From S015-6 sp964479535 (lineage in GTDB: Bacteria > Desulfobacterota > DSWW01): a DNA stretch of 64,000 nucleotides. This document shows, one piece after another, positions 9,184 through 18,857 of the stretch. The position numbers and the translations under genes are program-made. How positions within the stretch are numbered: the stretch's first letter is position 1; every line of letters starts with the position of its first letter. The stretch spans positions 1 to 64,000 of the forward strand of contig CAYZMM010000015.1 in NCBI GenBank assembly GCA_964479535.1. The letters are read 5' to 3'. The notes beneath the pieces are model-generated. The model was not told where the DNA came from. It ran no database searches and worked only from the letters and a program-made list of their open reading frames with translations.

Positions 9184-10665
9184 CTAGAGGAAGCCCCAGA
9201 GGCCCTGCAGGGCCTGGCGCGTGAAATGGTTCAGCCACCCCGGCCAGATGCCGAGCAGAAGGATGGAGAGCGCGCAGACCCAGACGGAAACCGTGACGCC
9301 CGCACCCACGCCGGCACCCCAGGGTCCGGCCGAATAGCCCCCCGCCGCTTCCGGCTCTCTCATGTACATGACCACGAGCACGCGCAGGTAGAAGTAGGCC
9401 GAGACCGCGCTCATCAGGACGCCGATCACCGCCAGCCAGACGTAGCCCGCCCGAACCGCGGCACTGAAGACGTACCACTTCCCGATGAACCCGGCGGTGG
9501 GCGGAATGCCTGCCAGTGAGAACATGAACACCGCCATCGCGAGGGCGTAGAGCGGGCGTTCCCGGGCGATGCCGGAGAAGTCCTGTACGTCGACCCCCTG
9601 ATCCCCTTCTCGGCTCATGGCGATGATCACGCCGAAGGCCCCCAGGTTCATCAGCGCGTAAATGAAGAGGTAGACCAGGGTGGCCTGCACGCCGAGTTGC
9701 GTGCCCGTCGTCAGCGCGACCATCACGTAGCCCGCGTGCGCGATGCTCGAGTAGGCGAGCATGCGTTTGATGTTCTCCTGAACAAGGGCGACCACGTTTC
9801 CGAGGACCATGGTCACGACGGCGAGCCACCAGAAGATCTGGGACCAGTCGAGCGCCATGGGACGGAGGGTGAGAACGATGACACGGATCAGGACCGCGAA
9901 ACCGGCCGCCTTGACCGCTACGGACATGAAGGCCGTCACCGAAGTAGGAGCCCCTTCGTATGCGTCCGGCGTCCACATGTGGAAGGGAACGAGGGAGACC
10001 TTGAATCCCAGGCCGACCATGAGGAAACCGACACCCGCCAGGAAGAGCGGATCCGAGACCGCGATCGCCCTGGGGGCGTGGGACAGGATGTCGGAAAGGA
10101 GGGTGGTGCCTGCAGCGCCGTAAACGAAGGCGATGCCGAAAAGGAGGATGGCCGAGGCGAATGCGCCGAGCAGCAGGTACTTCAAACCGGCCTCGGGGCT
10201 CTTCGGGCTCGTCCGCATCATCGCCACGAGCACGTAGACCGGGATGGACATCATTTCGATCCCGAGATAGACGGTCATCAAGTCGTTCGCCTGGGCCATG
10301 AAGAGCATGCCGGTCATGCTGACCAGGAGCAGGGTGCAGTATTCCCCGGCAAGCATCCTTTCCCGCTGCACATAACCGCCGGACAGGCACAGCGTGATGA
10401 GTCCGGCCATCAGGAAGACCACGGCGAAGAAGTTGGAAAGGTTGTCCATGCGCACGAGCCTGGAGAAGGCCTCCTGCTCGGTCCCCCAGGCCCCGATGGT
10501 GGCGACCAGGGCGGCCAGGCAGCCGAGGAAGGCGATGGCCCAGCAGGGCATCTTGTCCGTCGGCTTGTACACAAGATCCGCGATGATGCACAGCAGGGCC
10601 GTTCCGGCCAGGATCAGCTCCGGCCGGATGACGCTCAAAGCGATAGACAGGTCGTCAATCCCCAT
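9184..10665 (-). CDS. nuoN: NADH-quinone oxidoreductase subunit N (complex I)
   Basis: A 493-residue antiporter-like proton-pumping subunit of the complex I membrane arm. About 14 transmembrane helices are visible. The discontinuous-helix region VPFHMWTPDAYEGAPTSV and KRMLAYSSIAHAGYVMVAL contains the Lys and His residues of the proton channel. The length is normal for NuoN. The gene overlaps the 3' end of nuoM by 11 bases, so translation is coupled, and it is the last nuo gene of the operon. Confidence 0.95.
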   Translation of the reverse strand: MGIDDLSIALSVIRPELILAGTALLCIIADLVYKPTDKMPCWAIAFLGCLAALVATIGAWGTEQEAFSRLVRMDNLSNFFAVVFLMAGLITLCLSGGYVQRERMLAGEYCTLLLVSMTGMLFMAQANDLMTVYLGIEMMSIPVYVLVAMMRTSPKSPEAGLKYLLLGAFASAILLFGIAFVYGAAGTTLLSDILSHAPRAIAVSDPLFLAGVGFLMVGLGFKVSLVPFHMWTPDAYEGAPTSVTAFMSVAVKAAGFAVLIRVIVLTLRPMALDWSQIFWWLAVVTMVLGNVVALVQENIKRMLAYSSIAHAGYVMVALTTGTQLGVQATLVYLFIYALMNLGAFGVIIAMSREGDQGVDVQDFSGIARERPLYALAMAVFMFSLAGIPPTAGFIGKWYVFSAAVRAGYVWLAVIGVLMSAVSAYFYLRVLVVMYMREPEAAGGYSAGPWGAGVGAGVTVSVWVCALSILLLGIWPGWLNHFTRQALQGLWGFL

Positions 10666-12247
10666 GACCCTGCCCCCAGAACTCTTGCTCAGATTTGCTT
10701 TCCGTCATGAACAGGGTTTCCCTTTCGAGCGGCTGGACCGCGGGCGCGCTGTTTTCTCCCGTCCGGACCAGAAAGGCTTCCACGGAACGGTCCATCTTCC
10801 TCAGAAAGGTCTGCGGATAGACTCCGATCCAGACGATCATAACGACGATGGGAACCAGGACTGCGATCTCTCTCAGGTCCAGGTCCTTCAGGGATTTGTT
10901 CTCTTCCTTGTCCAGGGGGCCGAACATGGCGCGCTTGAACATCCAGAGCATGTAGACCGCGGCGAGGATCACGCCCGAGGCGGCCAGCACGGCGAGGGCC
11001 GTGTTCTTCTTGAATGCGCCGAGCAGGATGAGGAACTCACCCACGAACCCGTTCAGGCCCGGCAGCCCGATGGAGGACAGCGTGACGATCATGAAGAAGG
11101 TGGCGAAGATCGGCATCGATTTGGAGATCCCACCGAAATCGCTGATCAACCGCGTGTGCCTGCGGTCATAGAGCATGCCGACGATGATAAAGAGGGCGCC
11201 TGTGGAAAGCCCGTGGTTGACCATCTGGATGACGCTTCCTTCCACCCCCTGAACGTTCAGCACCACCAGGCCGAGCATCACGAAGCCCAGGTGGCTCACC
11301 GAGGAGTAGGCGACCAGCTTCTTCACGTCCGGCTGCACCATGGCGACGAGAGCGCCGTAGATGATGCCGATGACGGCCAGCACCGCAATGTGCGGGTAGA
11401 AGAATGCGGTGGCCGCCGGGAACAGGGGCATGGAGAAACGGAGGAATCCGTAGGTTCCCATCTTCAGCAGGACGCCGGCAAGGATGACGCTGCCCGCGGT
11501 GGGGGCCTCCACGTGGGCGTCCGGGAGCCAGGTGTGGAAGGGGAACATGGGGACCTTGATGGCAAAGGAAAGGGCAAAGGCGAGAAAGAGCAGCCGTTCC
11601 GGGTCCGTGGCGAGCTGGACCCGGTACAGGTCGAACAGGTCGAAGGAGTAGAAGCCGAATTGCTTCACGTGCACGAAGTAGAGGTACAGAATCGCGACCA
11701 GCATCAACAGGCTGCCGAAGAGCGTGTAGAGGAAGAACTTGACGGCCGCGTAGACCCTTCTCGGGCCGCCCCAGATGCCGATGATGAAGTACATCGGGAT
11801 CAGCATGGCCTCCCAGAAGATGTAGAAGAGGAAGAGGTTCAGGGAGACGAAGGCCCCGAGCATGGCGGTCTGCAGCAGGAGCATGGAGATGTGGAAGGCC
11901 TTGACGCGGTCTTCGATGGACCGCCAGGAGGAGAGAATGACCAGGGGGCCGAGGAAGGTCGTCATCATGAACAGCAGAAGGCTCATCCCGTCGATGCCCA
12001 CCTTGTAGACGATCCCGTACTCGGTCAGCCAGGGCGCGGACTCGATGAACTGCATGGTCTGTGCCGAGTCGGCGTCGTAGCCGATGAAGAGCCTGAGCGA
12101 GATCAGGAATCCAGCCAGCATGGTGAGGAAGGTGACCCACCGGACCGCTTCCTTCTGTTCCGAACGCAGGAAGAGCAATACGAACAGGCCGCCGGCCAAG
12201 GGCAGAAAAACAAGAATCGACAGCAGATGTTGATCAAGAATTTCCAT
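10655..12247 (-). CDS. nuoM: NADH-quinone oxidoreductase subunit M (complex I)
   Basis: A 530-residue antiporter-like subunit of the proton-translocating arm. Diagnostic blocks are VPMFPFHTWLPDAHVEAPTA and KKLVAYSSVSHLGFVMLGL. The conserved Glu and Lys of the proton path are present in WEAMLIPMYF and the central helices. The C-terminal tail of about 40 residues after the last helix is hydrophilic and somewhat longer than usual. It sits 17 bases after nuoL and overlaps nuoN. Confidence 0.95.
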   Translation of the reverse strand: MEILDQHLLSILVFLPLAGGLFVLLFLRSEQKEAVRWVTFLTMLAGFLISLRLFIGYDADSAQTMQFIESAPWLTEYGIVYKVGIDGMSLLLFMMTTFLGPLVILSSWRSIEDRVKAFHISMLLLQTAMLGAFVSLNLFLFYIFWEAMLIPMYFIIGIWGGPRRVYAAVKFFLYTLFGSLLMLVAILYLYFVHVKQFGFYSFDLFDLYRVQLATDPERLLFLAFALSFAIKVPMFPFHTWLPDAHVEAPTAGSVILAGVLLKMGTYGFLRFSMPLFPAATAFFYPHIAVLAVIGIIYGALVAMVQPDVKKLVAYSSVSHLGFVMLGLVVLNVQGVEGSVIQMVNHGLSTGALFIIVGMLYDRRHTRLISDFGGISKSMPIFATFFMIVTLSSIGLPGLNGFVGEFLILLGAFKKNTALAVLAASGVILAAVYMLWMFKRAMFGPLDKEENKSLKDLDLREIAVLVPIVVMIVWIGVYPQTFLRKMDRSVEAFLVRTGENSAPAVQPLERETLFMTESKSEQEFWGQGHGD

Positions 12248-12264
12248 GGGCTATGCGGCCCCTC

Positions 12265-14214
12265 CTACAGCAAGAGAAAGCCGACGATCGCAAGGATCCC
12301 GACAACCATGGCGAAAGCATAACTCTGCACATCCCCGACCTGGAGCCTGCGGAGGGACTGGGCAGAACGCTGGAAGAAGCGGGCCGTTCCGTTGACCATC
12401 CCGTCATCGATGACGCCTGCATCGAAGATCTTCCAGAGAATCCTGTCGGAGAGACGCCGTATGGGGTTCACAAGGAGCGCGTCGTAGATCTCATCCACGT
12501 AGTACTTGTTGTAAACGAGGTCGTAGAGCCGGTGGTACTGCTGCGCCATGCGAACCGGAAGCTCCCTGGCCCTGAGGTAGAGCCACCAGGCCAGCAGGAT
12601 GCCCGCGGCCGCCACACCGACGGAAAGGGCCATGAAGATGTATTCGGTGGCATGGGAACCGTGGTGGTCTCCATGGGGCAACGCCCCGACGACCGGCTCC
12701 AGGAAGTGCTCGAAGTGATTCGTGAGGCCGAGGGATGCCGGACCGCCGACGAAACCGATCAGGGCCGCCCCCACGGCGAGCAGGGCCAGCGGTACGTACA
12801 TGACCGGCGGTGATTCGTGGGCGTGGTCGTGCAGGTGATGGTCCCGCGGCTCGCCGAAGAAGGTGAGGAAGACGAGCCTGGACATGTAGAAGGCGGTCAC
12901 CGCGGCCCCGACCCAGAGCACGAGCCACAGGGCGGTCGAGCCTTGGCTGGACGAGTAGGCCAGCCACAGGATCTCGTCCTTGGAAAAGAACCCGCTGAAG
13001 GGGGGGATGCCGCAGATGGCCACCGTGGCGATGATGAAGGTCCAGAAGGTCCAGGGCATCTTCTTGCGCAGGCCGCCCATCTTCTGGATGTCCGTCTCGT
13101 TGCCCATGGCGTGCATCACGCTGCCGGCGCCGAGAAAGAGCAGGGCCTTGAAGAAGGCGTGGGTCATCAGGTGGAAGATGCCGGCCGCGTAAGCCCCGAT
13201 ACCGACCCCGACGAACATGTATCCGAGCTGGCTCACCGTGGAGTAGGCCAGGACCTTCTTGATGTCGTTCTGGCAGATGCCGATGGTGGCTGCGAACAGG
13301 GCGGTGATCGCGCCGACCCAGGCCACCCACTGCATGGCCAGGTCGGAGGCGATGAACAGGAAGTGCATCCGGGCGACCATGTAGACGCCGGCGGTCACCA
13401 TGGTCGCCGCATGGATCAGGGCGCTGACGGGCGTGGGTCCGGCCATGGCGTCCGGGAGCCAGACATAGAGCGGGATCTGGGCCGACTTGCCCATGGCGCC
13501 CATGAAGAGCAACAGGCAGACGGCCGTGATGATGACCGGGCTGAGCAGGTGTACGTGCTCCTGAATGGAGCCGAAATCGATGGTCCAGACGCCGTGCTGC
13601 CCCAGGCCCCAGAAGAGCAGGAAGAGGCCGAGGAGGAAGCCGAAATCCCCGATCCGGTTGACCACGAAGGCCTTCAGGCCGCAGTAGGCCTTTTCCGGGT
13701 CCTCGTACCAGAAGCCGATGAGGAAATAGGAGCAGAGGCCCACGCCCTCCCAGCCGAGGAACAGGAGGAGCAGGTTGTCGCCCAGCACGAGGACGAGCAT
13801 CATGGCCGTGAACAGGTTCAGATAGGCGAAGTAACGGGAATAACCCCTGTCGCCGTGCATGTACCCGATGGAGTAGACATGGATCAGGAAACCGACACCC
13901 GTGACGACCAGCGTCATGACCGAGCTCAGCGGATCGATGCTGAAGGTGAGCTTCGCCGTGAACTCCCCGGCCGATATCCAGGTGAACACCGTGTCCGTGA
14001 GGAGCCTTCCCTCGGCCGGCAGGCCGAGAAGCTTGACGAAAGCGGCGGCCGAGATGAGAAAGGAGCCGAAAGGCGCCAGGCAGGCGACCCAGTGTACCCT
14101 CCGGGTCCCGGCGGGGCCCAGATCGGCCCTAGCGCCCAGGCCGTTGATCAGGAAACCGATCAGCGGCAGAAGCGGGATCCATCGGATGTACGAAAAGACG
14201 ATTGCCTCTTCCAA
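12265..14214 (-). CDS. nuoL: NADH-quinone oxidoreductase subunit L (complex I)
   Basis: The 649-residue distal antiporter-like subunit with the long lateral helix at its C-terminus. Family marks are FLGWEGVGLCSYFLIGFWY, IPLYVWLPDAMAGPTPVSAL and KKVLAYSTVSQLGYMFVGVG. The hydrophilic stretch at about residues 490-560 contains a His-rich loop (DHHLHDHAHE), a common NuoL feature. The length matches family members. It starts 5 bases after nuoK. Confidence 0.96.
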   Translation of the reverse strand: MEEAIVFSYIRWIPLLPLIGFLINGLGARADLGPAGTRRVHWVACLAPFGSFLISAAAFVKLLGLPAEGRLLTDTVFTWISAGEFTAKLTFSIDPLSSVMTLVVTGVGFLIHVYSIGYMHGDRGYSRYFAYLNLFTAMMLVLVLGDNLLLLFLGWEGVGLCSYFLIGFWYEDPEKAYCGLKAFVVNRIGDFGFLLGLFLLFWGLGQHGVWTIDFGSIQEHVHLLSPVIITAVCLLLFMGAMGKSAQIPLYVWLPDAMAGPTPVSALIHAATMVTAGVYMVARMHFLFIASDLAMQWVAWVGAITALFAATIGICQNDIKKVLAYSTVSQLGYMFVGVGIGAYAAGIFHLMTHAFFKALLFLGAGSVMHAMGNETDIQKMGGLRKKMPWTFWTFIIATVAICGIPPFSGFFSKDEILWLAYSSSQGSTALWLVLWVGAAVTAFYMSRLVFLTFFGEPRDHHLHDHAHESPPVMYVPLALLAVGAALIGFVGGPASLGLTNHFEHFLEPVVGALPHGDHHGSHATEYIFMALSVGVAAAGILLAWWLYLRARELPVRMAQQYHRLYDLVYNKYYVDEIYDALLVNPIRRLSDRILWKIFDAGVIDDGMVNGTARFFQRSAQSLRRLQVGDVQSYAFAMVVGILAIVGFLLL

Positions 14215-14219
14215 GAGGG

Positions 14220-14516
14220 CTACCCTTTCATCAGATTGATCTCATCCAGATTCACGACCCGCCGGGTCCGGAAGATCTGGACCACGATGGCCAGCGCCAC
14301 CGCCGCCTCGGCGGCGGCCACGGTCATGATCATGAACACGTAGATGTGACCGGTCGCGTCCATGTGCTGCCGGGCGAAGTCGACAAAGGCGAGGTTCGCA
14401 GCGTTGAGCATCAGCTCCACGGACATGAGAACGACGATCGCGTTCCTGCGCACCACGAAGCCGGTGGCGCCGATGGCGAACAGAATCATGCTGAGAACGA
14501 GCGTTTCACTCGTCAT
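14220..14516 (-). CDS. nuoK: NADH-quinone oxidoreductase subunit K (complex I)
   Basis: A 98-residue, three-helix subunit of the membrane arm. The two buried glutamates of the proton path are visible in SVELMLNAANLAFV and TVAAAEAAVALAI. The start overlaps the nuoJ stop by 4 bases (ATGA), giving translational coupling. The length is exactly as expected. Confidence 0.95.
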   Translation of the reverse strand: MTSETLVLSMILFAIGATGFVVRRNAIVVLMSVELMLNAANLAFVDFARQHMDATGHIYVFMIMTVAAAEAAVALAIVVQIFRTRRVVNLDEINLMKG

Positions 14517-15022
14517 TTCCCATCCCCTCTTTCCCTCCTCGTCAGGACGACCGCTCCGATGATGGCCGCCAGCAGGAGGAGAGAGACCATTTCAAAAGGA
14601 AGGAGATACTTCGTATACAGCACGGTTCCCACCTCCTGGATCGTCCCGAAATCCGGGTCGAGAGTGGGGGTGGGCGCCCAGAGGTGCTTCGTAACCCGGA
14701 TGATCAGTATGGTGGCGAGGGCTCCGACCAGGTACGCGGCCGTTACCCTTCGGCCCGTGATACGCCTCTCCCCCAGTTCCCGGGGGGAAAGGTTCAGGAG
14801 CATGAGGACGAACAGGATCAGCACCATGATCGCCCCTGCATACACCAGGACCTGCAGGAGGGCCATGAGGTGGGCCGACTGAAGCGCAAAGATGCAGGCC
14901 ACGGAAAGGAGGCAGCCGATCAGCGCGAGGGCGCTGTAGACGGGGTTCCTGGCGGAAACGACCGTGAGGGCCATGGCCACCGCAGAAGCTGCGAAAACAT
15001 AGAAGAAGATCGCCTGGGTCAT
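14513..15022 (-). CDS. nuoJ: NADH-quinone oxidoreductase subunit J (complex I)
   Basis: A 169-residue five-helix subunit. The conserved segment LLQVLVYAGAIMVLILFV in helix 3, which carries the pi-bulge, is intact. The reading frame stays open far upstream into nuoI and nuoH, but the real start is the ATG at 15022. That start overlaps the nuoI stop by 4 bases and gives the typical N-terminus MTQAIFFYVFA. It overlaps nuoK by 4 bases at its end. Confidence 0.93.
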   Translation of the reverse strand: MTQAIFFYVFAASAVAMALTVVSARNPVYSALALIGCLLSVACIFALQSAHLMALLQVLVYAGAIMVLILFVLMLLNLSPRELGERRITGRRVTAAYLVGALATILIIRVTKHLWAPTPTLDPDFGTIQEVGTVLYTKYLLPFEMVSLLLLAAIIGAVVLTRRERGDGK

Positions 15023-15528
15023 GATGCGGGCTCCTCCCTGTCCGCAAGGAGAAAGTCCCGGTCGTAGACGGCTCGGGCCGATTCCCCCATCTCGGAGACT
15101 TCCGTCATCTCGATCGCGTCTTTCGGGCAGGCCTCCACGCAGAAGCCGCAGAAGATGCAGCGCGTGATGTCGATCTCGTAGCGCTTCGGATAGTTGCCCT
15201 TGCTCGGGTCCGGGTAGGCGTCCGGCTCGACGAAGATGCAGTGGGAGGGGCAGTTCTCCACGCAGAGCTTGCAGGCCACGCAACGCATCGACCCGTCCGG
15301 GTTCCTCTTCAGCCGGTGCCTGCCCCGGAAGCGGGGCGAGTAGTCCCGCTTCTCTTCCGGGTACTGGATCGTCGCGACGGTGCGGTTCCGGGTCGGATAC
15401 GTGGCCACGTTCCGGACCAGATGCTTCAGGGTAAGCCCCATCCCCTTCAGGATCTCGACGAGGTAAACCCTCTCGGAGACCGGCGTTCGCTTTCCAGCGG
15501 GGGGGGAAACGGGCTTCGTCTTGATCAT
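15019..15528 (-). CDS. nuoI: NADH-quinone oxidoreductase subunit I (complex I)
   Basis: A 169-residue ferredoxin-like subunit that carries clusters N6a and N6b toward the quinone site. Both cluster motifs are complete: CVACKLCVENCP and CIFCGFCVEACP. The N-terminal amphipathic helix with GLTLKHLVRN docks it on the membrane arm. It lies 3 bases after nuoH and overlaps nuoJ by 4 bases. Confidence 0.96.
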   Translation of the reverse strand: MIKTKPVSPPAGKRTPVSERVYLVEILKGMGLTLKHLVRNVATYPTRNRTVATIQYPEEKRDYSPRFRGRHRLKRNPDGSMRCVACKLCVENCPSHCIFVEPDAYPDPSKGNYPKRYEIDITRCIFCGFCVEACPKDAIEMTEVSEMGESARAVYDRDFLLADREEPAS

Positions 15529-15531
15529 TCT

Positions 15532-16617
15532 CTAGTACACTCCAAGCACGAAGGGCACGATGGACGTAACGAATATGTTCAGCAGGGCCAGAGGCAGCAT
15601 GACCCGCCAGCCCAGGCCCATCAGCTGATCGTAACGGAAGCGGGGCAGGGTCCAGCGAAGCCAGACGAAGAGCCACATGACGAACCAGAGCTTGGCCGCA
15701 AAGGTGCCGATCTGAAGGGCGGCCGTTACGAGAGGTCCCAACTTTCCGACCAGCACCTCCGTGGGGAGCCATGGGATCTGCCACCCGCCCAGGAAAAGGC
15801 TGACGATGAAGCCGGAGGCGACCATCATGTTCACATATTCGGCCATGAAGAACATGGAGAACTTGAAGCTCGAGTACTCCAGGTGATAGCCCGCGACGAT
15901 CTCCGCTTCCGCCTCCGGGAGATCGAAGGGGATCCGGTTCGTTTCCGCCAGGGACGCGATGAAGAAGAGCAGGAAGCCGAGGGGTTGCACCACGATGCCC
16001 CACCGGGGAAGGAATCCGAAGAGAAGGTCTCCCTGCATCCGTACGATGTCGTTCAGCCGGACCGACTCGAACACGATCAGGATGCCGACGATCGAAAGGC
16101 CCATGGCGATCTCGTAGCTGATCATCTGTGCCGAAGAGCGGAGCCCGCCGAGAATCGAGTACTTGTTGTCCGGTGACCAGCCCCCGAACACGATTCCGAA
16201 CACGCCGAGGGAGGCGACGGCAAAGATGAAAAGGACGCCCACGTTCAGGTCGGCCACCTGCAGAGGGATCTCGTACTTGCCGAGGACCAGCACGTCGCCG
16301 AAGGGGATGACCATGAAGGTCAGGAGGGCCGGGATCATCGAGAGGGCCGGGGCCAGATAGAAGAGGAACCGGTCCGCCTTGTCGGGGATGAAGTCCTCCT
16401 TCACGAGGAGCTTGAGCGCGTCCGCGATGGGTTGCATCAGGCCGGCATTTCGAAAGCCGAAGAGGGTGACCCGGTTCGGTCCCACCCGATCCTGGATGAA
16501 GCCGGCGCCCCTCCGCTCGATCCACACGGCCAGGATGATTCCGGTGAGAAGCACCACCGGCACCACCACGGGAAAGAGCAGATTCTGTACGGTCCAGACC
16601 AGATAATCAAGCCACAT
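15532..16617 (-). CDS. nuoH: NADH-quinone oxidoreductase subunit H (complex I)
   Basis: A 361-residue eight-helix subunit that forms the quinone chamber with NuoB and NuoD. Signature regions are ERRGAGFIQDRVGPNRVTLF near the N-terminus and the acidic quinone-channel loop NRIPFDLPEAEAEIVAGYH. The C-terminal motif LRWTLPRFRYDQLMGLGW is typical. The gene follows nuoCD by 21 bases. Confidence 0.96.
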   Translation of the reverse strand: MWLDYLVWTVQNLLFPVVVPVVLLTGIILAVWIERRGAGFIQDRVGPNRVTLFGFRNAGLMQPIADALKLLVKEDFIPDKADRFLFYLAPALSMIPALLTFMVIPFGDVLVLGKYEIPLQVADLNVGVLFIFAVASLGVFGIVFGGWSPDNKYSILGGLRSSAQMISYEIAMGLSIVGILIVFESVRLNDIVRMQGDLLFGFLPRWGIVVQPLGFLLFFIASLAETNRIPFDLPEAEAEIVAGYHLEYSSFKFSMFFMAEYVNMMVASGFIVSLFLGGWQIPWLPTEVLVGKLGPLVTAALQIGTFAAKLWFVMWLFVWLRWTLPRFRYDQLMGLGWRVMLPLALLNIFVTSIVPFVLGVY

Positions 16618-16638
16618 TTCTTGTCGAATGCCTTCCGC

Positions 16639-18345
16639 CTACCTGTCCAGTTCGCCCGCGATGATGTTCAGGCTCCCGATGATGGCGATCAGATCCGCGA
16701 TCATCTCGCCCTCGGTCAGCTGCGGGAGCGCCTGATAGATTGCAAAACAGGGCGGCCTCACCTTGATCCGATAGGGATTCTTCGTTCCATCGCTCACGAT
16801 GTAGAAGCCCAGCACGCCGTTCGCCGCCTCGGTGACCGAGTAGATCTCCCCCGTGGGGGGAAGGATTCCGTCCACGATCAGTTTGATGTGCTGGACCAGA
16901 GAGCCGAACTTCGAGTAGACCGCGTCCTTTTCCGGAAGGGTGACCCGTCTGTCCTCGACGGAGACGGGCCCCTCGGGCAGGCCGTCCAGGGCCTGCTCGA
17001 TGATGCGCAGGCTCTGCCGCATCTCCTCCATGCGCACCAGGTACCGGTCGTAGGTGTCGCCGTTGCTTCCCACCGGAATCTCGAAGTCGAACTTGTCGTA
17101 GTCGTAGTATGGATTCGCCTTCCGCACGTCGAAGGGAACCCCGCTGGCCCGCAGACAGGGGCCGGTGAATCCCCAGTTGAGCGCGTCGTCCGCGGAGATC
17201 GCGCCCACGCCCATGGTCCGGTCCACGAAGATGCGGTTCTTGGTGATCAGGGTCTCGGTCTCGTCGATCGCTCGCGGGACCCGTTCCCGGATATAGGCCC
17301 GGCACTTGTCCACCCAGCCTTCGGGCAGGTCGTAGGCGAGGCCCCCGATGCGGGTGTAAGAGGTCGTGAGCCTGGCGCCGCACAGGGCCTCGATGAGCTC
17401 GTAGACGTTCTCCCGCTCCCGGAAGCAGTACCAGTACGGGGTCAGCGCACCGATGTCCACCAGGTTGGCCGCTATGCAGACGAAATGGTCGATGATGCGC
17501 GACAGTTCGCTCACGATCACCCGGATGTATTGGGTCCGCTTGGGAACCTCGATCCCGAGGAGCTTCTCCACCGCCCGGCAGTAGCCCACGTTGTTCATCA
17601 TGGCGGAGACGTAGTTCAGGCGGTCCGTCAAAGGGATCACCTGCTGGTACATGAGGTTCTCCGAGCCCTTTTCGAAGCCCCGGTGGAGATAGCCGATCTC
17701 CGGAGCGGCCTCGAGGATCGTCTCGCCCGCGAGCCGGGCCAGGATGCGCAGGGTGCCGTGCATGGTCGGGTGGGCCGGCCCGATGTTCAGGACCATCCAG
17801 TCCGGCTCCTCCCCTCCGCCCGCCGTTCCGTCCCCGTTGCCCCCGGACCGGCCCTCATCCCAGCCCAGGTTGGTCGGCTGAGTGAGCTTCTGCCGCTTCT
17901 TGATCGGGTAGTCCTTGCGCAGGGGGTGCCCCACGAATTCCTCGTGGTTCAGGATCCTTCGGAGATTCGGATGTCCCTCGAACCGGATGCCGTACTGATC
18001 GAAGGCCTCCCTCTCGAACCAGTCGGCTCCCTTCCAGATCCCCGTCACCGTGGGCAGGGTCGGATCCTCCTCTGCAAGCCCTACCTTGAGGCGAACGTGG
18101 CCTCCCGTCTTCAGGGAGTAGAGGTGATAGACCACCTCGAACCGCTTCTCCCGTCCCGGGTAGTCGACGCCGCAGATGTCCTCGAGGAGCGTGAATTCCG
18201 CGTCCGGGTTGCTGTAGAGGAAGCGGAGCACCTGTATGATGCTCTCCCGGGCTACGACCACCGCTTCTTCGTCGCGGAAGTCCGGGGCCGGCGAGACGGC
18301 CTCGGGGAACTTCTCGAGAAGAGTCTGTGCGACTTGTGCTGCCAA
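16639..18345 (-). CDS. nuoCD: NADH-quinone oxidoreductase fused subunit C/D (complex I)
   Basis: A 568-residue fusion of NuoC (about residues 1-165) and NuoD (about 190-568) joined by a Gly-rich linker near SGGNGDGTAGGGEEP. The NuoC part has the WFEREAFDQYGIRFEGHP and LRKDYP motifs. The NuoD part has NIGPAHPTMHG, whose His lines the quinone site, and the C-terminal IIAGELDR, close to the usual GEVDR end. The start is chosen as the TTG at 18345, which has AGGAG about 10 bases upstream and does not overlap nuoB. The longer open frame to 18459 would run about 100 bases into nuoB. Fusion of C and D is common in proteobacteria. Confidence 0.93.
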   Translation of the reverse strand: MAAQVAQTLLEKFPEAVSPAPDFRDEEAVVVARESIIQVLRFLYSNPDAEFTLLEDICGVDYPGREKRFEVVYHLYSLKTGGHVRLKVGLAEEDPTLPTVTGIWKGADWFEREAFDQYGIRFEGHPNLRRILNHEEFVGHPLRKDYPIKKRQKLTQPTNLGWDEGRSGGNGDGTAGGGEEPDWMVLNIGPAHPTMHGTLRILARLAGETILEAAPEIGYLHRGFEKGSENLMYQQVIPLTDRLNYVSAMMNNVGYCRAVEKLLGIEVPKRTQYIRVIVSELSRIIDHFVCIAANLVDIGALTPYWYCFRERENVYELIEALCGARLTTSYTRIGGLAYDLPEGWVDKCRAYIRERVPRAIDETETLITKNRIFVDRTMGVGAISADDALNWGFTGPCLRASGVPFDVRKANPYYDYDKFDFEIPVGSNGDTYDRYLVRMEEMRQSLRIIEQALDGLPEGPVSVEDRRVTLPEKDAVYSKFGSLVQHIKLIVDGILPPTGEIYSVTEAANGVLGFYIVSDGTKNPYRIKVRPPCFAIYQALPQLTEGEMIADLIAIIGSLNIIAGELDR

Positions 18346-18359
18346 AACCTGAAGGACTC

Positions 18360-18857
18360 CTATTCTCCGCAGTACTTCGGGTCCCGGACCGATTCGCCCT
18401 GGATGATCTTCTGGATCTGGATCAGGCCGTCGAGGAACGCCTCCGGCGTGGGCGGGCATCCCGGTATGTAAACATCCACCGGGACGATCGTGTCGATCCC
18501 CTGAACCGTGCAGTAGTTGTCATAGATCCCCCCGGAGCACGCGCAGGCTCCGTGGGCGATGACCCACTTCGGCTCGCATATCTGATCGTAGATCTTCTTC
18601 AGGACCGGTGCCATCTTCTCGCTGATCGTCCCGGAGACCACGAGAAGGTCCGCCTGCCTGGGCGAGAACCGGATCACCTCTGCGCCGAACCGGGAGATGT
18701 CGTAGTGGCTCGCCGCCACGGCCATGAACTCGATGGCGCAGCACGCGGTGCCGAAGGCGTAAGGCCAACAGGAGTACTCGCGGCACCAGTTCAGGATCGC
18801 GTCAACAGGCTTTACGAGCGGGCTGTTTCGCAGGATACGGGAGGATTCTATTCCCAA
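18360..18857 (-). CDS. nuoB: NADH-quinone oxidoreductase subunit B (complex I)
   Basis: A 165-residue subunit holding cluster N2, the last electron carrier before quinone. The tandem cysteines are in GTACCAIEF and the further ligands in GACACSGG and PGCPPTPEAF. The start is placed at the TTG at 18857, which gives an N-terminus of the normal family length, overlaps the nuoA stop by 10 bases and has GAAGAAGG about 10 bases upstream. The open frame to 18968 would overlap nuoA by 120 bases. Confidence 0.92.
   Translation of the reverse strand: MGIESSRILRNSPLVKPVDAILNWCREYSCWPYAFGTACCAIEFMAVAASHYDISRFGAEVIRFSPRQADLLVVSGTISEKMAPVLKKIYDQICEPKWVIAHGACACSGGIYDNYCTVQGIDTIVPVDVYIPGCPPTPEAFLDGLIQIQKIIQGESVRDPKYCGE

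Noticed and set aside
10394..14343. Long plus-strand frames opposite nuoM and nuoL
   Set aside because: They are His/Glu/Gln-rich shadows without ribosome sites, opposite firmly identified complex I genes.
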